A stretch of 64,000 bases of DNA from Sediminicoccus rosea (GTDB lineage Bacteria; Pseudomonadota; Alphaproteobacteria; Acetobacterales; Acetobacteraceae). The notes beneath the pieces were generated by a model. The model was not told the origin of the DNA. It ran no database searches and worked only from the letters and a program-made list of their open reading frames with translations. This document shows, in pieces, positions 19,550-28,052 of this stretch. Location of the stretch: NCBI RefSeq assembly GCF_033547095.1, contig NZ_CP137852.1, positions 3,217,501 to 3,281,500 of the forward strand, written 5' to 3'. A program made the translations under genes and the position numbers. Numbering within the stretch: the first letter of the stretch is position 1; the number at the start of each line of letters is the position of its first letter.

Positions 19550-20827
19550 TCAGCCCGGATCGAGCCGCGCGAGGCGGGGCGCGAGGCGCGGCACCGCCGC
19601 GATCACCGGCCGCGCCTCGGCCAGGGCGGCGCGCGCCTCCTCGGCGCGGCCCAGCGCCCGCAGCGCCTCCACCCGGCCGAGCTGCGCCTCGCCCCAAAGC
19701 GGCGCCTGGGCGAGCGCTGCCTCATAGGCGGCCAGGGCGGCGGCGGGCTGCCCCCCGGCCAGCAGCACATCCCCCAGCAGGGTATGGGCCGAGGCGTTCT
19801 TCGCGTCCTCGGCCACCGCGCGCCGGGCCAGTGGCAGCGCCTCCCTGGCGCGGCCCAGCGCCAGCAGCGCCGCACCCAGCTCCACCTTGCCTTGCGCATC
19901 CACCTGGTTGTCACGCACCACTGCCTGCAGGAGGTCCGCCGCCGCCTGGTTCTCGCCGCGGTCCCGCAGCACCTGCGCGCGGCCGACGCGCGGAAAGGCC
20001 ACGCCCGGCATGGCGCGCTGCGCCGCATCGAAGGCGGCCATCGCCTCGTCCAGCCGGCCGAGTTCGCGCAGCGCCCGGCCGCGCGCATAGATCGCGGGCG
20101 GGTAGTTCGGAAATTCGCGCAGCTGCGCCTCGTTCACGGCGAGCGCCGCCTGCGCCTCGCCCGTCCGCGCATAGGAACGGCCCAGCAGGAGCTGCAGCGT
20201 GCGCATCAGCTCACGGTCCGAGCCCGCTTCCTGCATCATTTCCTCCAGCGTCTCGCGCACCTCCGCCTCGGTCGCCGCCTCGCTGGAGAGCCACCACGCG
20301 TAGAGCACGGGCTGCACCACGCGCCAGACCTGCGGCGCGCCGGCACGGATCAGCGCATCGGGGTTGGCGGCCGCCACATCGGCGATGACCCCCTGGCCGG
20401 ACAGGCGCAGCCTGAGGCGCAGCACCTCGCCATCCACGGTCACCTCGCCGGAGACGCGGCGCTCAGGGATGCCCAGCATGCCGCGCAGCGTGCTGGCGAC
20501 GGAGCGCAGCGAAAGCCCGGTCAGCGGCACGGTGAAATCCGGATGCGCGCCGCCCACATCGGCGCCGGTGCGGCGGCGTGGCTCGCCGCCCACGCTGTCC
20601 TGCAGCTTCGCCAGCGCATCGGTCAGCCGCAATGCCACCACATCGGGCGTGAGGCCGAGCTCGACGAGGCGCGGCGGCACGGCGATGGGCTGCACCTCCA
20701 CGCCATCGCGCTGCAATTCATCCACCAGGATGACGAGAAGGATGAGCACGCCCACCAGCGGCACCAGCCGCGGCAGCAGGCCCAGCAGGCCGCCCCAGAA
20801 GCCGGTCCGGGGCGGCGCGTCGCTCAT
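19550..20827 (-). CDS. Membrane-anchored TPR protein
   Basis: A 425-residue protein with one N-terminal transmembrane helix (LVPLVGVLILLVILV at about 21-35), an uncharacterised middle domain, and a C-terminal tetratricopeptide array covering about residues 210-420. The repeats show the A/G-x-F/Y pattern, for example YARGRALRELGRLDEAMAAF and LLGDVLLAGGQPAAALAAYE. Topology suggests that the TPR array is periplasmic or cytosolic next to the membrane. Function unknown; it may scaffold other proteins. Its ATG overlaps the hydrolase stop (ATGA). Confidence 0.75.
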   Translation of the reverse strand: MSDAPPRTGFWGGLLGLLPRLVPLVGVLILLVILVDELQRDGVEVQPIAVPPRLVELGLTPDVVALRLTDALAKLQDSVGGEPRRRTGADVGGAHPDFTVPLTGLSLRSVASTLRGMLGIPERRVSGEVTVDGEVLRLRLRLSGQGVIADVAAANPDALIRAGAPQVWRVVQPVLYAWWLSSEAATEAEVRETLEEMMQEAGSDRELMRTLQLLLGRSYARTGEAQAALAVNEAQLREFPNYPPAIYARGRALRELGRLDEAMAAFDAAQRAMPGVAFPRVGRAQVLRDRGENQAAADLLQAVVRDNQVDAQGKVELGAALLALGRAREALPLARRAVAEDAKNASAHTLLGDVLLAGGQPAAALAAYEAALAQAPLWGEAQLGRVEALRALGRAEEARAALAEARPVIAAVPRLAPRLARLDPG

Positions 20828-21678
20828 CCCGCCAGGAAATGCGCGACGAGCGCGACCTGCGCGGGCTCCATCAGGGCCGGCGCATGGCCGCAGCGCGGGA
20901 TGGTCGCGACCTGCACGCCCGGGCTCTCCCCCATGCGGAGCGCCGTCTCGCGCAGGAGCAGGTCGGACCGCTCGCCGCGCAGCACCAGCACGGGGCGGCT
21001 CGCCACAGCGGGCCAGAGCGGCCAGAGATCCACATCAGCCAATTCGCCCTGCATGGGCTCCATGATCGCGGGGTCGTAGTGCAGCGCCACCTGGCCATCG
21101 GGCCGCATCCGCGCGCTGTAATGCGCGAGATGCGCCCATTCCTCGTCCGCGAGCGGGCCGAAGGGTGCGTGCACCTGGCGCAGATAGGCCTCCAGCCCCG
21201 CGATGTCGGCGAAGATGCGCGGCTCGCTGAGGTAGGTGCGGATGCGCTCAAGGGCGGCCACCGGCACGAAGGGACCGATATCGTTGATCACGAAACGGCG
21301 CATCTTCAGGCCGGGCGTCGCGCAGACGCCCATGCCGATCAGGCCGCCCATCGAGGTGCCGACCCAGTCGAACTCGCCCAGGCTGGTCAGCAGCGGCATC
21401 ATGGCGGCGATATAGTGCGGCACCGCGTAGAAGCGCCCCTCCGGCAGCCAGCCCGAAAGGCCGCGGCCTGGCACGTCCACGCAGATCACCCGCCGCCCTT
21501 GCGCCGCCAGGTGCCGCGCCAGCGCATCGAAATCACGGGCATTGCGGGTGAGCCCATGGACGCAGACCACGGGCTTGCCCGAAGCGGGGCCCCATTCCAC
21601 CCAGCGCAGCGGCACGAGGCGGCTCTCCGCCGTTCCCTCGAAGGGGCCGCTGACGGCGCCGAAACGGGGCCGCTCCAT
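20824..21678 (-). CDS. Alpha/beta hydrolase
   Basis: A 284-residue cytosolic hydrolase. The oxyanion strand is VVCVHGLTRNARDFD and the nucleophile elbow is GTSMGG (G-x-S-x-G), with the acid in LRGERSDLLL and the histidine in IPRCGHAPAL, so the triad is complete. The substrate is unknown. It starts two bases after the CoA-transferase stop and overlaps the TPR gene, placing it in the middle of a three-gene operon. A thioesterase or ester-cleaving role beside a CoA-transferase is plausible but unproven. Confidence 0.85.
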   Translation of the reverse strand: MERPRFGAVSGPFEGTAESRLVPLRWVEWGPASGKPVVCVHGLTRNARDFDALARHLAAQGRRVICVDVPGRGLSGWLPEGRFYAVPHYIAAMMPLLTSLGEFDWVGTSMGGLIGMGVCATPGLKMRRFVINDIGPFVPVAALERIRTYLSEPRIFADIAGLEAYLRQVHAPFGPLADEEWAHLAHYSARMRPDGQVALHYDPAIMEPMQGELADVDLWPLWPAVASRPVLVLRGERSDLLLRETALRMGESPGVQVATIPRCGHAPALMEPAQVALVAHFLAG

Positions 21679-21680
21679 GG

Positions 21681-22886
21681 TCAGACGATCCCCTTCTCGC
21701 GCAGGGCCGCGATCTCGGCGGCACTCATGCCGAGCAGACCGCCCAGCACGCTCTCGCTGTGCTCGCCCAGCACGGGCGGGGCCGAGCGGTAGTCGGGCGG
21801 CGTGGCGGAGAGCTTCACGGGGTTGGCGATCACCTCGATCTCCTTGCCCGAGGCGTGCTGCATCTTCACCACCATGTCGCGCGCCTTCACATGCGGATCG
21901 GCAAACACGTCCTTCAGCGTGTTGATCGGCCCGCAGCCGATCTTCAGCGCCTCCAGCGCCTCCACCCACTCGCTGGTGGTCTTGGACTTCATCACCGGCG
22001 TCAGCGTCTGGGTCACGAGGTCCCGGTTGGCGACGCGCTTCGGGTTGGTCGCGAAGCGCTCATCCGCCAGCAGGTGCTCGCAGCCGAAATTCTTGCAGAA
22101 GCGCTCGAAGGTCGGGTCATTGCCGACGGCGAGGATGAGGTAGCCATCCTTGGTCGGGAATTCCTGGTAGGGGCTGATGTTCGGGTGCTGGTTGCCCAGG
22201 CGCGGCGGGTTCTCGCCGGTCGCAAGATAGTTCATGCCCTGGTTGGCGAGCCAGGCGACGTGGGTGTCGAGCATGCCGATATCGATGTGCTGGCCCTCGC
22301 CCGTGGCGTGGCGGTGGTTCACCGCGGCCAGGATGCCGATGCAGCCGTAGAGGCCGGCGAAGAGGTCCGCCACCGGCACGCCCGCCTTTTGCGGTGAACC
22401 GCCCGGCTCGCCCGTCAGCGACATGATGCCGCCCATCGCCTGGATCAGCGCGTCATAGCCGGGGCGGGGCGCATAGGGGCCGGTCTGGCCGAAGCCGGTG
22501 ATGGAGCAATAGATCAGCCGCGGGTACTTCGCCTTCAGCTGCTCATAGCCCAGGCCATACTTCGCCAGCGCGCCGACCTTGAAGTTCTCCGCCAGGATGT
22601 CGCAATGCTCGAGCAGCTTGTGGATCAGCGCCTGGCCCTCGGGCTTGGCGATGTCCACCGTAACCGACTGCTTGTTGCGGTTCACGCCGAGGAAATAGGC
22701 GCTCTCCTTCGTCTCCGGCCAGAAGGGCGGCGCGAAGCCGCGCGTGTCGTCGCCGCTGTCGGGCTTTTCGATCTTGATGATCTCCGCCCCCAGGTCGCCC
22801 AGCATCTGCGTGCAGGTCGGCCCGGCGAGGACGCGGGTGAGGTCGAGAACGCGAAGGCCCTTCAGGGGCCCGGAAGGCTGGGACAT
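21681..22886 (-). CDS. CaiB/BaiF family CoA-transferase
   Basis: A 401-residue class III CoA-transferase. It opens with LKGLRVLDLTRVLAGPTCTQ and carries GAEIIKIEKP, both family marks. The likely acyl-anhydride-forming aspartate is D174 in GVPVADLFAGLYG. The family moves CoA between carboxylic acids (carnitine, formate/oxalate, succinate/mesaconate and others); the substrate cannot be named here. It is the first gene of an operon with an alpha/beta hydrolase and a TPR protein. Confidence 0.92.
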   Translation of the reverse strand: MSQPSGPLKGLRVLDLTRVLAGPTCTQMLGDLGAEIIKIEKPDSGDDTRGFAPPFWPETKESAYFLGVNRNKQSVTVDIAKPEGQALIHKLLEHCDILAENFKVGALAKYGLGYEQLKAKYPRLIYCSITGFGQTGPYAPRPGYDALIQAMGGIMSLTGEPGGSPQKAGVPVADLFAGLYGCIGILAAVNHRHATGEGQHIDIGMLDTHVAWLANQGMNYLATGENPPRLGNQHPNISPYQEFPTKDGYLILAVGNDPTFERFCKNFGCEHLLADERFATNPKRVANRDLVTQTLTPVMKSKTTSEWVEALEALKIGCGPINTLKDVFADPHVKARDMVVKMQHASGKEIEVIANPVKLSATPPDYRSAPPVLGEHSESVLGGLLGMSAAEIAALREKGIV

Positions 22887-23011
22887 GTCTTGGCTCCGTG
22901 CTGCCGTCGTGATTATGCGCGACGGCCCGGCGCGGCAAGACGGGCCGGCTTGCCGCGCTGCCCGCCCGGGCTAGACTCGCGGCCGCCCCAACCCCATCGA
23001 TCGGCCGCACC

Positions 23012-23572
23012 ATGCTCGGATCAGTAATTCAACTCGATGGGGATTCATGCACCCCCGAGACGAGCATCGGCTATCCGCTCCGCCCACGGCTGGAGGCGCA
23101 TGCCAGCGCCTGGACGAGCCAGCTCGACCTGCTCCAGGCCGCCGGCGCGCAGGAGCTGGACCGCAACATCCGGCGGCGCGTCGCCCTGCTCGACCGGGCC
23201 ATCTCCGACGCGGAGGGGACGGTCGTCATCGCGCGATCCTCGGGCGCCAGGGTCGCGACGCTGCTGGCCACCCGCCGCCGGATGAGGGCCGTGATCTGCC
23301 TGGGCTATCCCTTCCAGCGGCCGCGGCAGCCGCCGGAGCCGGCACGCTACGAGCACCTGGAACATGTGCTGGCGCCGACGCTGATCCTGCAGGGCATCCA
23401 TGACAGCTATGGCGGCCGCGGCATCCTGGACAAATACGCTTTCTCGCCCGCCGTCACGGTCGAGTTCGTGGATGCCTGCCACAAGTTCCGCATCCCGCCG
23501 GCCCGCTGGGACGCCATCGCCGCGCGGATCCTGCGCTTCTGCGCGGAGCTGCCCGCCGCGCCGCCCGGCTGA
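23012..23572 (+). CDS. Alpha/beta hydrolase of the TEX30/KANL3-like family
   Basis: A 186-residue small hydrolase fold. The segment VIARSSGARVATLLA is the nucleophile elbow, with Ala replacing the first Gly of G-x-S-x-G. ICLGYPFQRPRQPPEP, and then TLILQGIHDSYGG, are typical of the TEX30/KANL3 (dienelactone-hydrolase-like) group. A late histidine (DACHKF) could complete a triad. The usual N-terminal strand and the oxyanion loop look shortened or absent, so activity is uncertain. No operon partner: the neighbours are transcribed on the other strand. Confidence 0.7.
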   Translation: MLGSVIQLDGDSCTPETSIGYPLRPRLEAHASAWTSQLDLLQAAGAQELDRNIRRRVALLDRAISDAEGTVVIARSSGARVATLLATRRRMRAVICLGYPFQRPRQPPEPARYEHLEHVLAPTLILQGIHDSYGGRGILDKYAFSPAVTVEFVDACHKFRIPPARWDAIAARILRFCAELPAAPPG

Positions 23573-23581
23573 CCGCCGCGC

Positions 23582-24088
23582 TCAACCCATGCCGAAGCGC
23601 ACCTTGGCATTCTCGCCGATCTCGGAAGGCGTCTTGGTGAGCAGGGCCTTCACATAGCCGATCGCATAGCGCGCGCTGGAACCCGCGCCGTCCCAGTATT
23701 GCGCCTCGCTCATCTCGACGGCGATGAGGGCGAGCTTCGGGCTGCCCGCGCCATCGGGGAACCAGAGCCGCGCGGCCTCGGTCCAGAGGGCCTTCTGGCG
23801 CTCGCGGTCCTGCGTCACCCGGGCGGTGCCCCGGACCGAGACGTATTCCTGCCCCGCCGGGTTGGCGGCGGCCAGCAACACCGCGTGGTCCTGGCCGATG
23901 GCCAGCGTCTTCGGGCTCTCCACATCGGTGAAGAACCAGACCGTGTCGCCCTCCACGGCCAGCACGGCCATGGGCCGGGCATCGAGCCCGCCCTCCGGGT
24001 CATGCGTCACCAGCATCACGGTGCGGATGTGTTCAAGCAGGTCCCGCACCTTGATGCGGGCCTCGTCGTCATTCTGGGCCTCGGTCAT
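23582..24088 (-). CDS. Pyridoxamine 5'-phosphate oxidase family (general stress protein 26-like)
   Basis: A 168-residue split-barrel flavin-binding protein. The pattern TVMLVTHDPEGGLDARPMAV resembles the general stress protein 26 type of the PPOX family, followed by VWFFTDVESPKTLAI and YVSVRGTARVTQD. Such proteins bind FMN, FAD or F420; the physiological substrate is unknown. ATG 24088 gives the normal length and has a GGAGGAAC box. It is divergent from the aldehyde dehydrogenase gene. Confidence 0.85.
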   Translation of the reverse strand: MTEAQNDDEARIKVRDLLEHIRTVMLVTHDPEGGLDARPMAVLAVEGDTVWFFTDVESPKTLAIGQDHAVLLAAANPAGQEYVSVRGTARVTQDRERQKALWTEAARLWFPDGAGSPKLALIAVEMSEAQYWDGAGSSARYAIGYVKALLTKTPSEIGENAKVRFGMG

Positions 24089-24218
24089 GTCCTGTTCCTC
24101 CGGCTGGATCAGGGCTGAACCGGCGAGGCGCGCGCGGGTTGCCTTTCGGGGGTGAGGCTTGCCCCCTCCCCCCCATCCGGCGCATGGTCCGCCGCGAGTT
24201 GCTGAGAGGAACGCACCG

Positions 24219-25730
24219 ATGCTCGACACGCCGCACCCGACCCCCGCCGCCCCCTGCCTCGACCAGCAGAAGCTGGCCACCGCCCTCTCCGGCCTGCACT
24301 TCATCGGCGGCCGCTATGTGCCGGCCGTCAGCGGCAAGAGCTTCCCGGTGGTGAACCCCGCCACCGGCATCCAGGTCGCGAGCGCGGCCGAGGGCGACGC
24401 GGCCGATGTGGACGCGGCCGTCCGTGACGCCGCCCGCGCGCAGAAGGAATGGGCCAAGGTCCCCGCCCGCAAGCGCGGCGCGCTGGTGCACCAGTGTGCG
24501 GCGCTCCTGAAGGAGCACCAGGAGGAGCTGGCCCGCCTGATCGCGCTCGAGACCGGCAAGGCGCTGCGCACCGAAAGCCGCGTCGAGGCCGGCGTGGTGG
24601 CCGATGTCTTCGAATTCTTCGGCGGCCTCGGCTCCGAGCTGAAGGGCGAGAGCGTGCCTTTCGCGCCGAACGTGCTCTCGGTCACCGTGCGTGAGCCGCT
24701 GGGCGTGGTGGGGGCCATCATCCCCTGGAACGTGCCGATGCTGCTGATGGCGCTGAAGGTGGCGCCGGCGCTGGTGGCGGGCAACACCGTCGTCGTGAAG
24801 TCGGCCGAGGAAGCGCCGCTCGCCGTGCTGCGCATCTGCGAGCTGATGAACCGCGTGCTGCCGCCGGGCTGCTTCAACATGGTGAGCGGCATGGGCCCCG
24901 AATGCGGCGCGCCGCTGGTCGAGCACCCGCTGGTCCGCAAGGTGACCTTCACCGGCTCGGTCGAGACCGGGAAGATCGTGGCCAAGGCCGCCTCGCAGAA
25001 GCTGGTGCCGGTGACGCTGGAGCTGGGCGGCAAGTCGCCCATGATCGTCTTCGCCGATTGCGACTTCGCCAAGACCGTCTCCGGCGCGCTGACCTCCATG
25101 CGCTTCACGCGCCAGGGCCAGTCCTGCACCGCCGCCTCGCGCATCTATGTCGAGCGCCCGATCTTCGACGCCTTCGTGGCCGAGATGAAGAAGGCGGTGG
25201 ACGGCATGGTGATGGGTGACCCGCTGGACGAGAAGACCGACATCGGCACCATCATCAGCCAGGGCCAGTTCGAGAAGGTCCAGGCCTACATCGCCGAGGG
25301 CAAGGCGACGGCCGGCGCCACCGCGCATGAGTGCAGCGCGATGCCGAGCGACCCTGCGCTGAAGAAGGGCCTCTTCCTGCGCCCGGTGATCTTCACCGGC
25401 CTCGATGGCAATTCCCGCCTGGTGAAGGAAGAGATCTTCGGCCCCGTCACCGTGATCCAGGCCTTCGACGACCCCGAGGCCGTGCTGGCCGAGGCGAATG
25501 ACAGCGACTACGGCCTGGCCGCCTCGCTCTGGACCAACAACCTGAAGGTGGGCCTCGACCTCGCGCACCGGCTGGAGGCGGGCCTGGTGCAGATCAACCA
25601 GAACCTGGTGGTGCAGGCCAACCTCAGCTACGGCGGCGTGAAGTCGAGCGGCCTCGGCAAGGAGGCTTCGCTGGAGGCCATGCTCGAGCACTTCACCCAC
25701 AAGAAGACCATCATGGTCAACATGGCATGA
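24219..25730 (+). CDS. Aldehyde dehydrogenase family protein
   Basis: A 503-residue NAD(P)-dependent enzyme. The cofactor/oxyanion asparagine is in IIPWNVP (N171), the general base is E268 in LELGGKSP, and the nucleophile is C303 in RQGQSCTAAS. The glycine motif FTGSVETGK is also present. It oxidises aldehydes to acids; the substrate is unknown. ATG 24219 follows a GAGAGGA box. Its TGA overlaps the next gene (ATGA), which in turn overlaps a glycosyltransferase, giving a three-gene coupled unit. Confidence 0.92.
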   Translation: MLDTPHPTPAAPCLDQQKLATALSGLHFIGGRYVPAVSGKSFPVVNPATGIQVASAAEGDAADVDAAVRDAARAQKEWAKVPARKRGALVHQCAALLKEHQEELARLIALETGKALRTESRVEAGVVADVFEFFGGLGSELKGESVPFAPNVLSVTVREPLGVVGAIIPWNVPMLLMALKVAPALVAGNTVVVKSAEEAPLAVLRICELMNRVLPPGCFNMVSGMGPECGAPLVEHPLVRKVTFTGSVETGKIVAKAASQKLVPVTLELGGKSPMIVFADCDFAKTVSGALTSMRFTRQGQSCTAASRIYVERPIFDAFVAEMKKAVDGMVMGDPLDEKTDIGTIISQGQFEKVQAYIAEGKATAGATAHECSAMPSDPALKKGLFLRPVIFTGLDGNSRLVKEEIFGPVTVIQAFDDPEAVLAEANDSDYGLAASLWTNNLKVGLDLAHRLEAGLVQINQNLVVQANLSYGGVKSSGLGKEASLEAMLEHFTHKKTIMVNMA

Positions 25731-26299
25731 GCCTCGACCTGACGGGCAAGACCGCGGCCGAGCTCAAGGCGATGGTGGCCAATGCCGAGGCCATCCTCGC
25801 CGGTGCGAACACCAAGCTGCACGTCAAGGCGCAGCAGTTCCGCGAAGCGGCGCAGGCCGCGCTGGCCGAGCGGCGCGTGGCGCCCCCGGGCCAGCGCGCC
25901 GAACCCAATCCGGAGCTGGATGCCGCCGTGGCCCGCATCAAGGCGGTGGCGGCCGAGGCGCTGGCGAAGTTCGACCTGACGCCCGAGACGGCCAAGGCGC
26001 GTGGCATCACCACGCCGCATGCGCTGCTGGCCGGAAGCGGCGCGCCCAAGACGGGCGGCGGCGTGCGGACCAAGAAGTTCAAGCGCTGCCCCTACATCTC
26101 CTACCGGGGGCCGGGCGGCATCGCGATCCTGCAATACGCCCTGCCCCCGGGCGAGGGTGCGACGGGCTTCTGGGCCGGCGGCCTTGTCGCCGTCGGCAGC
26201 GACGAGAGCAAGACCGGCTTCGATGCCGCGATGGAGCCCGAGGCCGCCATCGCCGCCTTCCTCAAGGCGTTGTCCGAACTGGCGCCCGCCCGTCCGTGA
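25727..26299 (+). CDS. Conserved-looking protein of unknown function
   Basis: A 190-residue protein without a signal or membrane segment. The N-terminal half is helical and Ala-rich (KTAAELKAMVANAEAILAGA), and the C-terminal half contains KKFKRCPYISYRGPGGIAIL and GFWAGGLVAVGSDESKTGFD. I do not recognise the family. The gene overlaps the aldehyde dehydrogenase stop by four bases (ATGA) and its own stop overlaps the glycosyltransferase start (GTGA), so its product may act with one of them. It could be an accessory to the dehydrogenase. Confidence 0.65.
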   Translation: MSLDLTGKTAAELKAMVANAEAILAGANTKLHVKAQQFREAAQAALAERRVAPPGQRAEPNPELDAAVARIKAVAAEALAKFDLTPETAKARGITTPHALLAGSGAPKTGGGVRTKKFKRCPYISYRGPGGIAILQYALPPGEGATGFWAGGLVAVGSDESKTGFDAAMEPEAAIAAFLKALSELAPARP

Positions 26300-27183
26300 C
26301 GGCGGCGGCGGCCTGTCCCCCGCCGGAGGCGGCGTGCAGCGTCGTCATCGTCGCCTACAACTCGGCGGCGCTGCTGCCGGATTGCCTCGCCGCCATTCCG
26401 GCGGACTGCCCGGTCATCGTGGTGGACAACGCCTCGCCCGATGACAGCGCGGCCGTGGCGGAAGCGGCCCGCCCCGCGGCGCGGGTGATCCGCGCGGGGA
26501 GGAATCTCGGCTTCGGCCCCGGCGCCAACCTGGGCTTCGCCGAGGTCACGACCGAGTTCGGCCTGCTGCTGAACGCCGACGCCACGCTCGAAGCCGACAC
26601 CATCGCAGGCCTCGTCGCCGCCGCGCGTCGCTACCCCGAGGCGGGGATGCTGGCGCCCGAGGTGATCGCCGAGGAAGGCCACATGCAGTTCGGCCATGAC
26701 CTGCCCTTCCGCCGCCTGCGCGGGCCGGTGGTGGAGCCCTCGGGCGATGCCTGCTGCTGGTATGTCGGCGGCTCGGCCATGTTCCTGCGCATGTCGGCGC
26801 TGCGCGGGATCGGCGGGTTCGATCCCGACATCTTCCTCTATTTCGAGGATGACGACCTCTGCCTGCGGATGCGGGCGGCCGGCCATGCACTCTTGCATGT
26901 GGCGGGGGTGCGGGTGCGGCACCTGGGCGGCGCCAGCTCCGCCCCCGCGCCCCGCCTCTCGCATTGGAAGGCCTTCCACCAGGGCTGGTCGCGGCTGCAT
27001 CTGGAAGCGAAGCATCGCGGGCGCGCCGCCGCCTGGCGGCTCGCGCTGGCCGAATGGCCCGGCCTCGCGCTCAAGGCGGCGTTGCGGCGCGGCGATGCGC
27101 GCCGCGAGAAATGGGCCGGGCGCGCGGCGGGAATCCTCGCCTGGATGCGGGGCCGGAAGGCGCAACAGATCCGCCTCGGCTGA
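26296..27183 (+). CDS. Family 2 glycosyltransferase
   Basis: A 295-residue GT-A fold transferase, rhamnosyltransferase-like. It has SVVIVAYNSAALLPDCLAAI, the nucleotide-sugar DN motif VIVVDNASPDDSA, RNLGFGPGANLGF, and the metal/donor motif LLLNADATLE. The acceptor-loop motif FLYFEDDDLCLRMRAAGH is characteristic of the WbbL/RfbN subgroup. It probably transfers a sugar to a surface polysaccharide or lipid precursor on the cytoplasmic face. The start is GTG 26296 overlapping the preceding stop. Pairing with an aldehyde dehydrogenase is unusual. Confidence 0.88.
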   Translation: MTAAAACPPPEAACSVVIVAYNSAALLPDCLAAIPADCPVIVVDNASPDDSAAVAEAARPAARVIRAGRNLGFGPGANLGFAEVTTEFGLLLNADATLEADTIAGLVAAARRYPEAGMLAPEVIAEEGHMQFGHDLPFRRLRGPVVEPSGDACCWYVGGSAMFLRMSALRGIGGFDPDIFLYFEDDDLCLRMRAAGHALLHVAGVRVRHLGGASSAPAPRLSHWKAFHQGWSRLHLEAKHRGRAAAWRLALAEWPGLALKAALRRGDARREKWAGRAAGILAWMRGRKAQQIRLG

Positions 27184-27215
27184 GAGGCGCGGGGACGCGC
27201 GCCCCGGCCCGCGCG

Positions 27216-27566
27216 TCAGGCGTCGACGATCACCTCGAACCCGCCGAAGATCATGCGAGTCCCGTCGAAGGGCATGTGCTGCATGCTGCCGGCCATGGCG
27301 GGGTCGGCGAAGACCTTCTGCATGCCCGCATCCCGCGTAGCCTTGTCGGGCCAGGTGATCCAGGAGAACACCACCGTCTCCTCCGGCTTGCGCAGCACGG
27401 CGGTGTGCATGGAGTTCACCTTCCCCTCGGGCACGTCGTCACCCCAGGCCTCCACGAGCGATAGCGCGCCATGCCTGCGGAACACCACCGCCGCCTCCTC
27501 CGCGTGGCGGCGGTAGGCTTCCTTGCCATCGGTCGGCACCGCCAGCACAAATCCGTCCACATACAT
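27216..27566 (-). CDS. DUF1428 (YbaA-like) protein
   Basis: A 116-residue protein starting MYVDGFVLAVPTDGKEAYRR, with VEAWGDDVPEGKVNSMHTAV, and FDGTRMIFGGFEVIVDA at its end, all hallmarks of DUF1428, a dimeric ferredoxin-like alpha/beta-barrel family of unknown function. It is the last gene of a minus-strand set with an SRPBCC protein and a VOC protein, all divergent from a MarR regulator. This three-family grouping recurs in proteobacteria, in my recollection, and suggests a shared stress or small-molecule role. Confidence 0.85.
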   Translation of the reverse strand: MYVDGFVLAVPTDGKEAYRRHAEEAAVVFRRHGALSLVEAWGDDVPEGKVNSMHTAVLRKPEETVVFSWITWPDKATRDAGMQKVFADPAMAGSMQHMPFDGTRMIFGGFEVIVDA

Positions 27567-27594
27567 CCCTCTTCTCCCGCCGATGCCGTGGCGT

Positions 27595-28020
27595 TCAGCG
27601 CGCGGCCTGTCTGCCGACATGGGCCGCGAAATTGTCGAGGATCGCCTGCCAGCCATCGCGCTGCATCGCGATGCTGTGCAGCGTCTCCGCGTCGAAGACG
27701 GTGGTGACCCGGGTGGCATCGCCGCTCGGCGCGAAGGTGGTGCGCGCCTTGCGCCCGTCGCCGAGCGTGAGGGTGAGGGCGCGGCCGGGCTCCACCTCTT
27801 CGTAGAGCCCCTCGAAATCGAAGCCAAAGCTGCCATCCTTCGCCTCCATCCGCGCCTTGTAGGTGCCGCCGACGCGCAGATCGACCTCCGCGGAGGGGCA
27901 GCACCAGTCATCGCTCGCGAAGTTCCACTGCGTGATGTCGGCGGGCGTGGTGAAGGCGGCCCATGCGCGCTCGATCGGCGCGGGGACCAGGGCTTCGACG
28001 GTGATCTGCTGTGCGGGCAT
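27595..28020 (-). CDS. SRPBCC (AHSA1-type) domain protein
   Basis: A 141-residue START-like/AHSA1 fold protein. It starts MPAQQITVEALVPAPIERAW, and has TTPADITQWNFASDDWCCPS, the standard W-containing pattern of activator of Hsp90 ATPase-like proteins, then KDGSFGFDFEGLYEEVEPGR. The family binds hydrophobic ligands in a deep cavity; the ligand is unknown. It lies between the VOC and DUF1428 genes on the same strand, with 28-32-base gaps, so the three are probably cotranscribed. Confidence 0.88.
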   Translation of the reverse strand: MPAQQITVEALVPAPIERAWAAFTTPADITQWNFASDDWCCPSAEVDLRVGGTYKARMEAKDGSFGFDFEGLYEEVEPGRALTLTLGDGRKARTTFAPSGDATRVTTVFDAETLHSIAMQRDGWQAILDNFAAHVGRQAAR

Positions 28021-28052
28021 GCCGCTTCCTCCGCTGTTGCTTCGCCAGGTTG

